DNA of 64,000 nt, taken from Candidatus Bathyarchaeota archaeon. GTDB lineage: Archaea; Thermoproteota; Bathyarchaeia; Bathyarchaeales; Bathycorpusculaceae. Positions 51,808 to 60,675 of this stretch are shown here, one piece after another (the first letter of the stretch is position 1; each line of letters starts with the position of its first letter). The notes beneath the pieces were generated by a model that had not been told where the DNA came from, made no database searches, and saw nothing but the letters and a program-made list of their open reading frames with translations. The stretch covers positions 62,001 through 126,000 of the forward strand of contig JAGTQZ010000002.1 in assembly GCA_018396705.1 (NCBI GenBank), given 5' to 3'. A program made the position numbers and the translations under genes.

Positions 51808-52770
51808 TTAGTATACATATTCTGCTACCTGGTCCGGAGATGGGTATGGACTTTCTTCTGCAAATTTTATGGCCTCTTTAACCCTTGCCTCTACTTCACC
51901 CTCTATCCGTTGGAGACTCTCCTCACTAAGTATCCTGTTAGCAATCAAGTAGCTCCTCAATCTGTTTATTGGACATTTCTTCTTCCACTCGTCAATTTCC
52001 TCTATGGATCTATAAGCAACTCCCGGGTCGGTCGTTCCATGACCAACCGTTCTATAAGTTTTACATTCAATTAGAGTAGGACCACCGCCGTTTCTTGCTC
52101 TTTGAATAGCTTCACGCGCCGCATTATATATTGCGATTACATCGTTTCCGTCGACAGTGATTCCAGGAATATTATATCCACGCGCTCTTTCCGAAATATT
52201 CTCTACAGACGTTGACTTTTTAATATGCACCGAAATGGCGTACATATTATTTTCGCATACAAAAATTACGGGCAACTTCCATATAGCTGCTAGATTTAAC
52301 GCCTCATGAAAGTCCCCGGTATTTGATGCACCGTCTCCGAAGAAACTTACGGCAACCTGATTAGTTCTACGTAATTTTATTGATAGTCCCACTCCCACTG
52401 CTAACGGTAAACCTGTTCCTACTATGGGACAGGAATACAATAAGCCCTTATTGATGTATGCAACTCTCATGGAACCACCTCTGCCTTTGCAACAACCGCT
52501 TTCTTTCCCTAGAATTTCAGCTGCAAGTTTGTCTAATGGTACTCCTTTCGCAATTGCAATTCCATGGCCTCGATGGGTGCCGATTGCATAGTCATCGTCT
52601 TTCAAATTAGCGCACACTCCTACCGCAACACCCTCTTGGCCTATGGAGAGATGCACCAGTCCAGGTACAAGTCCTTTCCCGTATTCTTCGCCTATTTTTT
52701 CCTCAAATCGACGTATTTCAAGCATTTTTGTGTACATCCATGTTAAAAGATTATGATTCAAACTTTCCAA
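51808..52770 (-). CDS. 2-oxoacid dehydrogenase E1 alpha
   Basis: E1 alpha subunit, 320 aa. GTHRGHGIAIAKG near residue 68, SFFGDGASNTGDFHEALNLAAIWKLP near 145 (ThDP motif GDG...N) and YRTVGHGTTDPG near 245 (phosphorylation-loop region) match the PDH/acetoin/branched-chain family. No E3 (dihydrolipoamide dehydrogenase) gene is in the window. Gene order E1alpha-E1beta-E2 with lplA following suggests one operon. Confidence 0.9.
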   Translation of the reverse strand: MESLNHNLLTWMYTKMLEIRRFEEKIGEEYGKGLVPGLVHLSIGQEGVAVGVCANLKDDDYAIGTHRGHGIAIAKGVPLDKLAAEILGKESGCCKGRGGSMRVAYINKGLLYSCPIVGTGLPLAVGVGLSIKLRRTNQVAVSFFGDGASNTGDFHEALNLAAIWKLPVIFVCENNMYAISVHIKKSTSVENISERARGYNIPGITVDGNDVIAIYNAAREAIQRARNGGGPTLIECKTYRTVGHGTTDPGVAYRSIEEIDEWKKKCPINRLRSYLIANRILSEESLQRIEGEVEARVKEAIKFAEESPYPSPDQVAEYVY

Positions 52771-52828
52771 ATGCTCACTCCCATTTGATTATGAAATAGA
52801 GGAAAATAAAAAGGAGAGGATGGGGGCT

Positions 52829-53752
52829 TTACGATTTTGAAGGACGCGATACTTTAACATTGCTTAGACGCTCATACATAGCTGCTAGTGCGCAATAATC
52901 AAGTGACTTCATTCCATTGGCTATTGCAGTATTATAAAGCTGCTCGATGAGACTGCCTAATGGGACACATGCACCAACTTCCCTTGCCATTTCAACAGCC
53001 AATCGGGTGTCCTTGGCAGCAAGTTCTAACGTGAAAGCTGGGGTCCAGTCTCCATCTATAACTTTTTTTCCCTTAGTTTCGGTTATATACGTCTTGAAAA
53101 TGCTGTTGTTCCATATTTCAACTATCAAAGCTGGGTCAAGCCCTGCCTTTGCTCCAAATGTGATGCTCTCAGCGAAAGCACCTGTTATTATATGCAGGTG
53201 TAAATTCATGGTTAGTTTCATGGCGCATCCGCTTCCAGTATCACCTATATACCATATTTTTTTGCCCATGGTTTCTAGTATTGGCTTAACTTTGTCGACA
53301 ACTTCTTTTTTGCCAGCAGCAAGTATCGTTAAAGTTCCCTCTGTTGCCGGTTTAACGCTACCTATGACGGGGGCGTCTACGAATTCTCCACCTTTCGCTC
53401 TTACAACTTCAGCTAGGTTTTTAACAACGCTTGGCAGGTTTGTACTCATGTCTATTACAATGCTTCCCTTTTTAAGCCCGTCAATAATCCCTAAGTTTTG
53501 AAGGTCTCCCCTACCCAACATTACATCTTCTGTAGCGGAGGGTGTCGCCAGCATACATATTACAATGTCTGATTTTTCCGCTAATTCCTTTGGATTTTTT
53601 GCCGGTTTGGCTCCAAGCTTGACATGTTCTTCAATTTTTTTCGGGGTTCTATTCCATACAATGAGGGGATATCCATTTTTTAGAATGTTTTTCGCCATCG
53701 GGCCGCCCATTAATCCTATTCCAGCAAAGCCGACTACCGGTTTTTCACTCAT
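52829..53752 (-). CDS. Beta-hydroxyacid dehydrogenase (3-hydroxyisobutyrate DH family)
   Basis: NAD(P)-dependent beta-hydroxyacid dehydrogenase, about 307 aa. GFAGIGLMGGPMAKNILKNG is the cofactor fold, DAPVIGSVKPATEGTLTILAAG near residue 120 the substrate motif and GSGCAMKLTMNLHL near 170 holds the catalytic Lys. ATG 53752 is chosen since GAGGTGA just before it is a ribosome site. 3-Hydroxyisobutyrate (valine breakdown) or tartronate-type substrates are both possible. Confidence 0.87.
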   Translation of the reverse strand: MSEKPVVGFAGIGLMGGPMAKNILKNGYPLIVWNRTPKKIEEHVKLGAKPAKNPKELAEKSDIVICMLATPSATEDVMLGRGDLQNLGIIDGLKKGSIVIDMSTNLPSVVKNLAEVVRAKGGEFVDAPVIGSVKPATEGTLTILAAGKKEVVDKVKPILETMGKKIWYIGDTGSGCAMKLTMNLHLHIITGAFAESITFGAKAGLDPALIVEIWNNSIFKTYITETKGKKVIDGDWTPAFTLELAAKDTRLAVEMAREVGACVPLGSLIEQLYNTAIANGMKSLDYCALAAMYERLSNVKVSRPSKS

Positions 53753-53763
53753 TTCTTTCACCT

Positions 53764-54978
53764 CTAAGTTATGGGGCAGGATATTAATTCTTCAGCTGGG
53801 AATTTAAATAGTCTTTCGCAACCAGTATCTGTCACGACAACTTCCTCTTCGATTCTTGCAGCGCCTCTTCCATCCTTGGAAGGACACCAAGTCTCAAGAG
53901 CGAAAACCATACCTTTCTGAATTTTAAATGGACGTTCTAATGAGAATAGCCTTGAAATAACTGGTTTTTCCCAAATGCTTAATCCAACCCCATGGCCAAA
54001 TTGAAGCAGGAAGGCCTCTTCCTCGTTTTTAAACCCGAGTTCCTCGGCAGAAGGCCAACATCGTGCAATATCCGCTGTAGTCGCTCCAGGCTTAACCGCA
54101 TCTATAGAAGCTTTTAGCCACGCCCAAGCCTTCTCATAAGCTTCAATCTGCGCCTTTGTTGGCTCACCTACAACAAAAGTTCTATAGTAGCAGGTGCGGT
54201 AGCCATTGTATGAATGCATTATGTCAAGGTATACCATGTCGCCTGGCCTAATTATTCTATCAGCGAACACATGAGGGTGAGGCGCCCCCCTCGGGCCCGA
54301 GACAACGTTTACGCATTCCACTAAGTCTGATCCAAGGGTATAAAGAACATTGTTGACCAAGGCGACTAACTCATTCTCTCTAACTCCTGGTACGAGATTC
54401 CTTGCTACTTCAGCATAAGCTGCATCCACCATAGATGCTGCTATGCCCAGCAATTCAATTTCATCCTTTGTCTTAATAATTCTGGCATCAAGCATTGCCT
54501 GCTGGCCGTCAACGACCTTAATTCCCCGTTTAGTTAAAGCTTCTATCAAAGGGATCTCTATTATGTCCACACCCAATGGCAAATCTGCAATCTTATATTT
54601 CTTTAAAACATCCACTATGCTATCTGCGACTTTTTCTATCATGCCTACTTCCGGAGGAATGGATCCTCTCATGGACCCTACTGCTGGGAAAACTCTATCA
54701 GCGATCCATGGACAAGTTTTTCTTTTCGCTGGTGCAGCAGGATCAAAGAGTATTGGATCAGAATCTAATGGTAGTATTACATATCTTTGCATTTTATTTC
54801 TAGCCCATTCCCCCACGTGTGTACTGGTAATGTAGCGTATATTATCGAAGTCGAAGCAGAGCAACGCTCCGAGGTTATGGGCTTTAAGTTGCTCTTTTGC
54901 TCTTTCTAACCGTTCTTTCCGTAGGCGGTCGTAGTTAACTCTTTCTTCAAAATCCACTCCCATCACTCCAAAACTCAT
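53764..54978 (-). CDS. M24-fold protein, creatinase/aminopeptidase P-like
   Basis: A 404-aa two-domain pita-bread protein. The N-terminal creatinase domain (residues 1-150, including CFDFDNIRYITSTHVGEWARNK) precedes an M24 domain with YLDIMHSYNGYRTCYYRTFVVG near residue 265, FGHGVGLSIWEKPV near 335, ALETWCP near 375 and IEEEVVVTD near 388. Where metal-dependent members have Asp (SDxTRT), this one has CYYRT, as in creatinase, which uses no metal. It may be a C-N hydrolase or lyase (DMSP lyase DddP is another relative). ATG 54978 follows GGGGAGAGAG. Confidence 0.78.
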   Translation of the reverse strand: MSFGVMGVDFEERVNYDRLRKERLERAKEQLKAHNLGALLCFDFDNIRYITSTHVGEWARNKMQRYVILPLDSDPILFDPAAPAKRKTCPWIADRVFPAVGSMRGSIPPEVGMIEKVADSIVDVLKKYKIADLPLGVDIIEIPLIEALTKRGIKVVDGQQAMLDARIIKTKDEIELLGIAASMVDAAYAEVARNLVPGVRENELVALVNNVLYTLGSDLVECVNVVSGPRGAPHPHVFADRIIRPGDMVYLDIMHSYNGYRTCYYRTFVVGEPTKAQIEAYEKAWAWLKASIDAVKPGATTADIARCWPSAEELGFKNEEEAFLLQFGHGVGLSIWEKPVISRLFSLERPFKIQKGMVFALETWCPSKDGRGAARIEEEVVVTDTGCERLFKFPAEELISCPIT

Positions 54979-55121
54979 TTCTCTCTCCCCTCTCAATATC
55001 TTCAAGTTTGAGAAAAATCAGAACGCTTACCGCTTAAAAGATTTTTGGTATTATCCTCTTAAAGTATTGAACTATCATAAAAAGGGGGAAGGATTAACAG
55101 AGAAGCGGTGTCAATTAATGC

Positions 55122-55523
55122 CTATTTCTTCTCTTTTAATCTGCTGGGTGCAAACAACACGACCATTCGCAGCGTTTCACCGCCTACTGTTAAGTTCTCA
55201 TGTTTCGCACCAGCAGGCATCCATATAAACATTCCAGGTTCTAACGTGTACTCCTTTCCCTCTATCACCCATTTACCTCTTCCTGAAAGTACAAAGAAGG
55301 CATGTTCTGAAACTGGATGAACGTCAAGTTCAGCGACAGCGCCGGGTCTCATCTCAGTTATGAAGACTTCCATGTTCTCAGTTCTTATAAGGGGAAACGA
55401 CGAAGAGTTCGTATGTTTTGGCGGCTCTATGGGTTTAACTTCGGACACTTTGACTACTACCGGCTCCTTTTTTGTCCACCATTCTAAGCCTGGTGGCGGG
55501 TATGGTTTAGATACCGTGGACAT
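55122..55523 (-). CDS. Single-domain cupin
   Basis: A 133-aa cupin-2 protein. HPVSEHAFFVLSGRGKWVIEGKEYTLEPGMFIWMPAGAKHE (about residues 70-110) shows both cupin motifs with metal-binding His, Glu and His residues. It may be a small isomerase or a sugar/metabolite-binding protein. It lies between the M24 gene and livM on the same strand. Confidence 0.8.
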   Translation of the reverse strand: MSTVSKPYPPPGLEWWTKKEPVVVKVSEVKPIEPPKHTNSSSFPLIRTENMEVFITEMRPGAVAELDVHPVSEHAFFVLSGRGKWVIEGKEYTLEPGMFIWMPAGAKHENLTVGGETLRMVVLFAPSRLKEKK

Positions 55524-55605
55524 GCTCTACCACCTTCTCTGAGAAAGGCCATGTAAGAGATTTAAGGTATATAAAATTTTGTTTCCATCAAGTCCTACTT
55601 AATGT

Positions 55606-56601
55606 TTATTTGTCACCGGATTTTGTCCGGGTGCTTGATAGGTATCTTAATAAGGTATCGTATGTTCGAGTTTTGCGTAACAACCCTATTATGCCCGGCG
55701 GTGTTACCGTGATTACTATGACAAGCAATATACCTAAAATGAGGGGACTGTATTGGGCGTATCCGGGCAGTATCTGTTCCAGCAAAACGACTATTGCTGT
55801 CCCCACAATCGGACCTTCCTCCGTGCTGATACCTCCTATAATGACTGCCATGAGCATTACATTTAACCATGTAATGCTAAATGCGCCTTTTGGTTCAATG
55901 TGGCCTTGAAAGAAATAGAAGACACATGAAGCTAAACCCGTGAAAAATGTGGCTATTAAAAACGAATATAACTTGCATCTAAACACGTTTATGCCGCATG
56001 TTGCGGCTGCCTTTTCGTTATCGCGGATCGCCATGAGACCTGCCCCTAGTTTTGATTTTAAGATAAATCGCATAAGTAGTATAGACACTATTCCAACTGC
56101 AAGGGCCAGGTAATAAAGACTCGTTGGAGAAAGTCCGCTTACGATTCCAAAACCTGCGCCTCCACCCACAGGAGCCCCTGGAACGGGGATAGGCCTCCAC
56201 CAGTTGAACCAAACTCTGCATATTTCATTCAGCAGAAGAGTTCCTATGGAGAAATAGAGGCCCCTCATTCTAAAGAGGGGAATGGAAAGAATTGCTGCAA
56301 ACAAGGTGGCGACTACACATGCCGCTAATGTGGCGAGGTATAAAGGTATATTATAGAACCACAATAACATTGCCACGGTGTACCCTGCAATGCCCATAAA
56401 TGCAGGTTGACCTAAAGAAACAAGTCCGGAATAACCGGCTAACAGATTCCACATGTTTGCAAGAGCCAGATAAACAAAGAACACAAAAAGAACGTGAAGA
56501 ACATACCATCTGACGCCTATCACTGGTAAGAGAGCCATTATTATAACTACGACAGCTAACAGCGAATATCCAACATTTAATTTAAATTGCTTGGCCTTCA
56601 T
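55606..56601 (-). CDS. livM: Branched-chain-type ABC transporter permease LivM
   Basis: LivM-type permease, 331 aa, about 9-10 membrane segments. GYSGLVSLGQPAFMGIAGY near residue 55 and the cytoplasmic loop KLGAGLMAIRDNEKAAATCGINVFRCKLYSFLIATFFTG (about 182-220) are the family hallmarks. It overlaps livH by 4 bp. Confidence 0.92.
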   Translation of the reverse strand: MKAKQFKLNVGYSLLAVVVIIMALLPVIGVRWYVLHVLFVFFVYLALANMWNLLAGYSGLVSLGQPAFMGIAGYTVAMLLWFYNIPLYLATLAACVVATLFAAILSIPLFRMRGLYFSIGTLLLNEICRVWFNWWRPIPVPGAPVGGGAGFGIVSGLSPTSLYYLALAVGIVSILLMRFILKSKLGAGLMAIRDNEKAAATCGINVFRCKLYSFLIATFFTGLASCVFYFFQGHIEPKGAFSITWLNVMLMAVIIGGISTEEGPIVGTAIVVLLEQILPGYAQYSPLILGILLVIVITVTPPGIIGLLRKTRTYDTLLRYLSSTRTKSGDK

Positions 56602-57467
56602 TCTTTGACACCAAATATTCCTTGCGGTCTAATCGCTAACATTATGAATATCACGATAAAACCTGCAAAAGTTTGGAGGCCCACGCCGAGAAAATAGGAG
56701 CCCAAAGTTTGAGATAATCCAAGAACAATGCCGCCAATAAAAGTTCCTGCCATGCTTCCCAATCCGCCTATTACCACGACACCGAAGGCGATGAAGAGGT
56801 ATGTAAATGATGAGGCGGGATTAAATGGAAATGTTAACCCAAGAAACACGCCGGCAATAGAGGCGAAAAACAACGAAATACCGAGGGTTAACGCGTACAC
56901 GTGATCGATACGCATTCCCATTAGCTTGGCAGCTACTGGGTCCTGTGATGCACAACGGATTGATAAGCCTACATAGGTTCTATTTAGTAGCCAATGAAGC
57001 ACTAACATCGCTATGAAAGATGCTATGAAGTCTAGCACATATATAAGTGGAATGCTGTATGGACCTATTTTTAGGCCTTCAATGGCGTAAGGAGTTACCA
57101 ACGATTTGAAGTATGGAGAAAAAATTTGTTGAAATAGATTTGCAAGAATTATTGATATCCCGTAAGTTATTAAGAGTGAAGGCTCAGCTCCTAATCGGTA
57201 GGCCCTATTTATCAAGAACTTTTGAGCGATATAACCAACAACAAATAATGTAGGGGCTATTAAGACTATGGCAATAATGGGATCCAGTCCCAAAACGGTT
57301 AGTAACACCAGTCCCATATAACTGCCAAATATAACAAAGGCGCCATGGGCTAAGTTGACCATTTTCATGACGCCAAATACCAACGAAAGACCTAACCCGA
57401 TTACGGCGTATAGCCCTCCTAGAAGAATACCGTTAATTATTGGTGGAATTAAGCTTTCAGAGATCAT
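56598..57467 (-). CDS. livH: Branched-chain-type ABC transporter permease LivH
   Basis: LivH-type permease, 289 aa, about 8 membrane segments. GLGLSLVFGVMKMVNLAHGAF near residue 25 and LSIRCASQDPVAAKLMGMRIDHVYAL near 170 (EAA-like loop) mark the family. It pairs with LivM to form the channel. Confidence 0.92.
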   Translation of the reverse strand: MISESLIPPIINGILLGGLYAVIGLGLSLVFGVMKMVNLAHGAFVIFGSYMGLVLLTVLGLDPIIAIVLIAPTLFVVGYIAQKFLINRAYRLGAEPSLLITYGISIILANLFQQIFSPYFKSLVTPYAIEGLKIGPYSIPLIYVLDFIASFIAMLVLHWLLNRTYVGLSIRCASQDPVAAKLMGMRIDHVYALTLGISLFFASIAGVFLGLTFPFNPASSFTYLFIAFGVVVIGGLGSMAGTFIGGIVLGLSQTLGSYFLGVGLQTFAGFIVIFIMLAIRPQGIFGVKE

Positions 57468-57469
57468 GC

Positions 57470-58186
57470 TTAAACACCGAAGTAAGCTGATTTTATCTCC
57501 TCTTCATCCTTTAGATCTTTTGACTTTCCACTTAAGACTATCTCGCCACTTTTTAGGATGTATGCTCTATGGGAGACTTTTAGACTTTGCCTTATGTTCT
57601 GTTCAACTACCAGCACAGTAGTGCCCTCTGAATTTATTTTTTTAATGGCATCGTATAGTTTGAGCGTGACGATGGGTGACAGGCCGAGAGAAATTTCATC
57701 GAGGAGTAGGAGCTTTGGATTAGACATTAATGCACGTCCTATTGCAAGCATTTGTTGCTCCCCACCGCTTAGTGTACCAGCAAGCTGTTTATTTCTCTCC
57801 TTGAGTATTGGAAATAGATCATATACTTTTTTTAACATTTGTTCTTTTTGATTTCTTGCCCTTGAAATATATGCCCCTGCAATAAGGTTTTCATACACAG
57901 TCAACATTGGAAAGATTCTTCGTCCCTCCGGGACTAATGAGATTCCGAGCGAAACTATTTGGGACGCATCCAGTTTATCTATTCGTTTATTATCAAAAAT
58001 AATAGCTCCTTTAGCCGGATGAACTAAGCCCATTATCGCATTCAGTATGGTAGTTTTGCCCGCTCCATTGGCACCGATGAGTGATACAATTTCACCATTC
58101 TGAACGCTTAGGTTTATGTTTCTGACGGCACAAAAATCACCATAGAAAACTGAAACATCTTCAAGCTTTAGTAGCTCCTCATTCAT
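57470..58186 (-). CDS. livF: ABC transporter ATPase LivF
   Basis: ATPase, about 238 aa. GANGAGKTTILNAIMG (Walker A), LSGGEQQMLAIGRALMSNPKLLLLDE (signature and Walker B) and the late VLVVEQNIRQSL are typical of LivF. ATG 58186 with GAGGAATGACATC upstream fits best; a frame further upstream overlaps livG. Confidence 0.93.
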   Translation of the reverse strand: MNEELLKLEDVSVFYGDFCAVRNINLSVQNGEIVSLIGANGAGKTTILNAIMGLVHPAKGAIIFDNKRIDKLDASQIVSLGISLVPEGRRIFPMLTVYENLIAGAYISRARNQKEQMLKKVYDLFPILKERNKQLAGTLSGGEQQMLAIGRALMSNPKLLLLDEISLGLSPIVTLKLYDAIKKINSEGTTVLVVEQNIRQSLKVSHRAYILKSGEIVLSGKSKDLKDEEEIKSAYFGV

Positions 58187-58190
58187 GATG

Positions 58191-58931
58191 TCATTCCTCT
58201 TCAAGTTCTTTGCCAAAATAAGATTCGATTACACGTATATCTTTGATTACTTCCCTGGGACTACCGTCAGCTATTTTTTCGCCTGAACTCATTACTATAA
58301 GTCTGTCAACGGCTTCTAATACAAGTTTCGGAATATGCTCAATTAGTATAATGGAAACACCCATCTCGTTTATCGTTTTTAGAATCTTGAGTAGTTGAGG
58401 AATTTCTGCATCCGTTAAGCCTGCTCCAACTTCGTCGACTAATAGCACCGATGGATTAGATACGAGAGCTCTAGCTAGCTCTAGGCTTTTAAGGTCTAGA
58501 AGCTTTAAACTTCCGGCGGGGAGGTCTCCTTTGTCTGAGAGGCCGATGAGATTAAGCACTTCCCATGTTTTTTTCTCAGACTCAGCTCTATTAAATCCCC
58601 CTCCATACATAGCTGCAATTAAAACATTTTGAAAAACTGTTAGACGTGAAAAAGGTTGTGGAATCTGATAGGTTCTTGCTATTCCCAGCCTACGTATTTT
58701 ATATGGTGGAAACCCCGCAATATTTATCCCTTTATATTTTATTACCCCAGAATCCGGCTTGTAAACACCAGATATCAAATTAAAAACTGTTGTTTTACCC
58801 GCCCCATTTGGACCCATTAAACCTAATACTTCACCTTCATTCAAGTGAAAGGATAGGTCTTTAACAGCAATTAATCCTCCGAAACTTTTCCTAAGCCTCT
58901 GAACATCCAGAATCACGTCGCCGGTGGTCAT
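58191..58931 (-). CDS. livG: ABC transporter ATPase LivG
   Basis: ATPase, 246 aa. GPNGAGKTTVFNLISG (Walker A), LLDLKSLELARALVSNPSVLLVDE (LivG-type, with a degenerate signature in place of LSGGQ: LKLLDLKSLELA) and SIILIEHIPKLVLEAVDRLIVM (switch His). The degenerate signature is unusual and would make this the weaker ATPase site. First of the livGFHM operon, divergent from livK. Confidence 0.92.
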   Translation of the reverse strand: MTTGDVILDVQRLRKSFGGLIAVKDLSFHLNEGEVLGLMGPNGAGKTTVFNLISGVYKPDSGVIKYKGINIAGFPPYKIRRLGIARTYQIPQPFSRLTVFQNVLIAAMYGGGFNRAESEKKTWEVLNLIGLSDKGDLPAGSLKLLDLKSLELARALVSNPSVLLVDEVGAGLTDAEIPQLLKILKTINEMGVSIILIEHIPKLVLEAVDRLIVMSSGEKIADGSPREVIKDIRVIESYFGKELEEE

Positions 58932-58981
58932 GATTAGTCAAGCCTCTTCTTCAGTGCACTTAGGCTAGGTATTTTGACTAC

Positions 58982-59012
58982 CCCTAATTAGGGTGTTCAT
59001 TTGAAATATAAG
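58982..59012 (-). promoter_or_regulatory. livGFHM promoter with palindrome
   Basis: CTTATATTTC (59012-59003, minus strand) is a TATA box; the perfect 12-bp palindrome CCCTAATTAGGG (58982-58993) covers the predicted start. The layout is the same as at hisG and lysW. Confidence 0.55.
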
Positions 59013-59134
59013 GCTAACGGATTTCTAGAAGTGAATTGAAATGTTACACGGCTTTAAACAGTTTTAAACGTCATCAATGAGATGATTAACCATTGCCCAT
59101 GCTTGGCCTTTCGAAAGTTTTAAAAGTACATTTC

Positions 59135-59173
59135 ATCTTTAAATAAAAACAGTCTAACTTAATAAAGGTTAGA
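59135..59173 (+). promoter_or_regulatory. livK promoter with inverted repeat
   Basis: CTTTAAATAAAA (about 59136-59147) is the TATA box. TCTAAC (59153-59158) and GTTAGA (59168-59173) form an inverted repeat around the predicted start near 59166. Confidence 0.5.
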
Positions 59174-59187
59174 TTGAGTGTGATCAG

Positions 59188-60594
59188 ATGGTAAGTAAAA
59201 AAGTTCTTGTTGCAATCGTTGTCATTATCGCCATAATAGTGATAGCATCCGTTGTGTACATTCTAACAAGACCTACTGCAGAAGAAATTCTAATAGGTGC
59301 TACCCTAGATCTTACAGGTCCAATGGCTGCCTTTAATGCCGGTTTAACCTTTGGCCATCAAGCAGCCGTTGAGGATATCAATGCTCAAGGCGGTATTTTA
59401 GTGGGTGACAGGCGGGTAATGGTTAAATACATAGTCTATAACAATGAAGGAGATCCTTCAAAAGCTGCAACCCAAGCAGCTGACCTTATACTGAAGGATG
59501 GAGTAATCGCCTTAGTCGGTGGAGATGGGCCGCCAGTTACCTGGAATCCAATTTGTGTCCAATGTGATAAATATAAAACTCCAATAGTGGCGGGCAGTCC
59601 ATGGGAACCATGGTGGGCAGGTGGACCTGCCAATAAAACGGTTCCAGGTTTCCCTGTAGCCGGTGGCTACAACTATGCGTGGAGCATCCTCTTTAGAATA
59701 GCAGCGGCTCCAGGTACACAAACCGGGCATCCGTGGCTTGAAGGTAAAAAGGGATATAGACTTGCAGATGCCGCTGTGGGTATAACTAAACTGTTTGAAG
59801 ACAAGTATACGATGAACCCCCCGAGAGTTGCGATATTAGCATGTGATGATGCTGATGGGCGAGGCTGGTACGAAACATTCCCGAAAGTTGTAAAGGAGGA
59901 GTTAGGTTACATCCCTTGGAGAACACCTGTAGATACAGGGGAAACCCTTGGTTTATACCCGCCTGGGACAACAGATTTTACAGGTATAATAGAGGAATGG
60001 AAAAGAGCCAATTGTGAGATACTTTGGGCGAACCTTCCGGGAATAGACTTCGGAACAGTTGTAAAGCAGATGGCACAGTTGGGTTATACTCCGAAATTGG
60101 GATGGATAGCCAGAGGTGCTATGTTCTATGAAGAGGTGGCCGCTTGGGGAGGAGACTTGCCGTTGGGTTGGTTATCCGAAATCAAGTGGGACCCAACTTA
60201 TGACCCAGCAACGCATCGTGGTATAGGCGAAACAACTGCTTGGTCCTTACATGAAAGATGGTCTCAGGCTAAGGGCACTCCTGTGGAGGTTACCCAATAC
60301 TGTTATACTACGGGCTTTGGATACGCGGCAATGCAAATTTTATTTGACGCAATTTCAAGGGCTGGAAAATTAGATAAGGACGCTATTAATGATGCAATAG
60401 CTGAAACTGACATGTACACGATCGTTGGGCGCGTCAAATTTTCAAAGCTGTCACATGACTCACCACGGCCAGTTGTCGTTGGTCAATGGCAAAAAGTAGA
60501 TAAGCCTTGGAAATGGGAAATGCGCATAGTCTATTCAACAGTCCCGGAGATTAAAACAAACGGCGAAATAATATTCCCAATACCTCCAAAGTAA
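59188..60594 (+). CDS. livK: Branched-chain-type ABC substrate-binding protein
   Basis: Periplasmic-binding-fold protein, 468 aa. An N-terminal hydrophobic anchor (residues 5-27) without a lipobox Cys is followed by EEILIGATLDLTGPMAAFNAG, the standard start of LivJ/K-like domains. Insertions (for example Trp-rich SPWEPWWAGGPANK near residue 132) make it longer than E. coli LivK. The ligand may be an amino acid, amide, urea or aromatic acid. It faces livGFHM across a 256-bp control region. Confidence 0.9.
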   Translation: MVSKKVLVAIVVIIAIIVIASVVYILTRPTAEEILIGATLDLTGPMAAFNAGLTFGHQAAVEDINAQGGILVGDRRVMVKYIVYNNEGDPSKAATQAADLILKDGVIALVGGDGPPVTWNPICVQCDKYKTPIVAGSPWEPWWAGGPANKTVPGFPVAGGYNYAWSILFRIAAAPGTQTGHPWLEGKKGYRLADAAVGITKLFEDKYTMNPPRVAILACDDADGRGWYETFPKVVKEELGYIPWRTPVDTGETLGLYPPGTTDFTGIIEEWKRANCEILWANLPGIDFGTVVKQMAQLGYTPKLGWIARGAMFYEEVAAWGGDLPLGWLSEIKWDPTYDPATHRGIGETTAWSLHERWSQAKGTPVEVTQYCYTTGFGYAAMQILFDAISRAGKLDKDAINDAIAETDMYTIVGRVKFSKLSHDSPRPVVVGQWQKVDKPWKWEMRIVYSTVPEIKTNGEIIFPIPPK

Positions 60595-60675
60595 AATATC
60601 CCTCTTTCTTTCTATTATTTTAACTTCTATGTTAAGCGAAATGTTTTAAAAACAAGGCTGATAAATTTCGTTATC

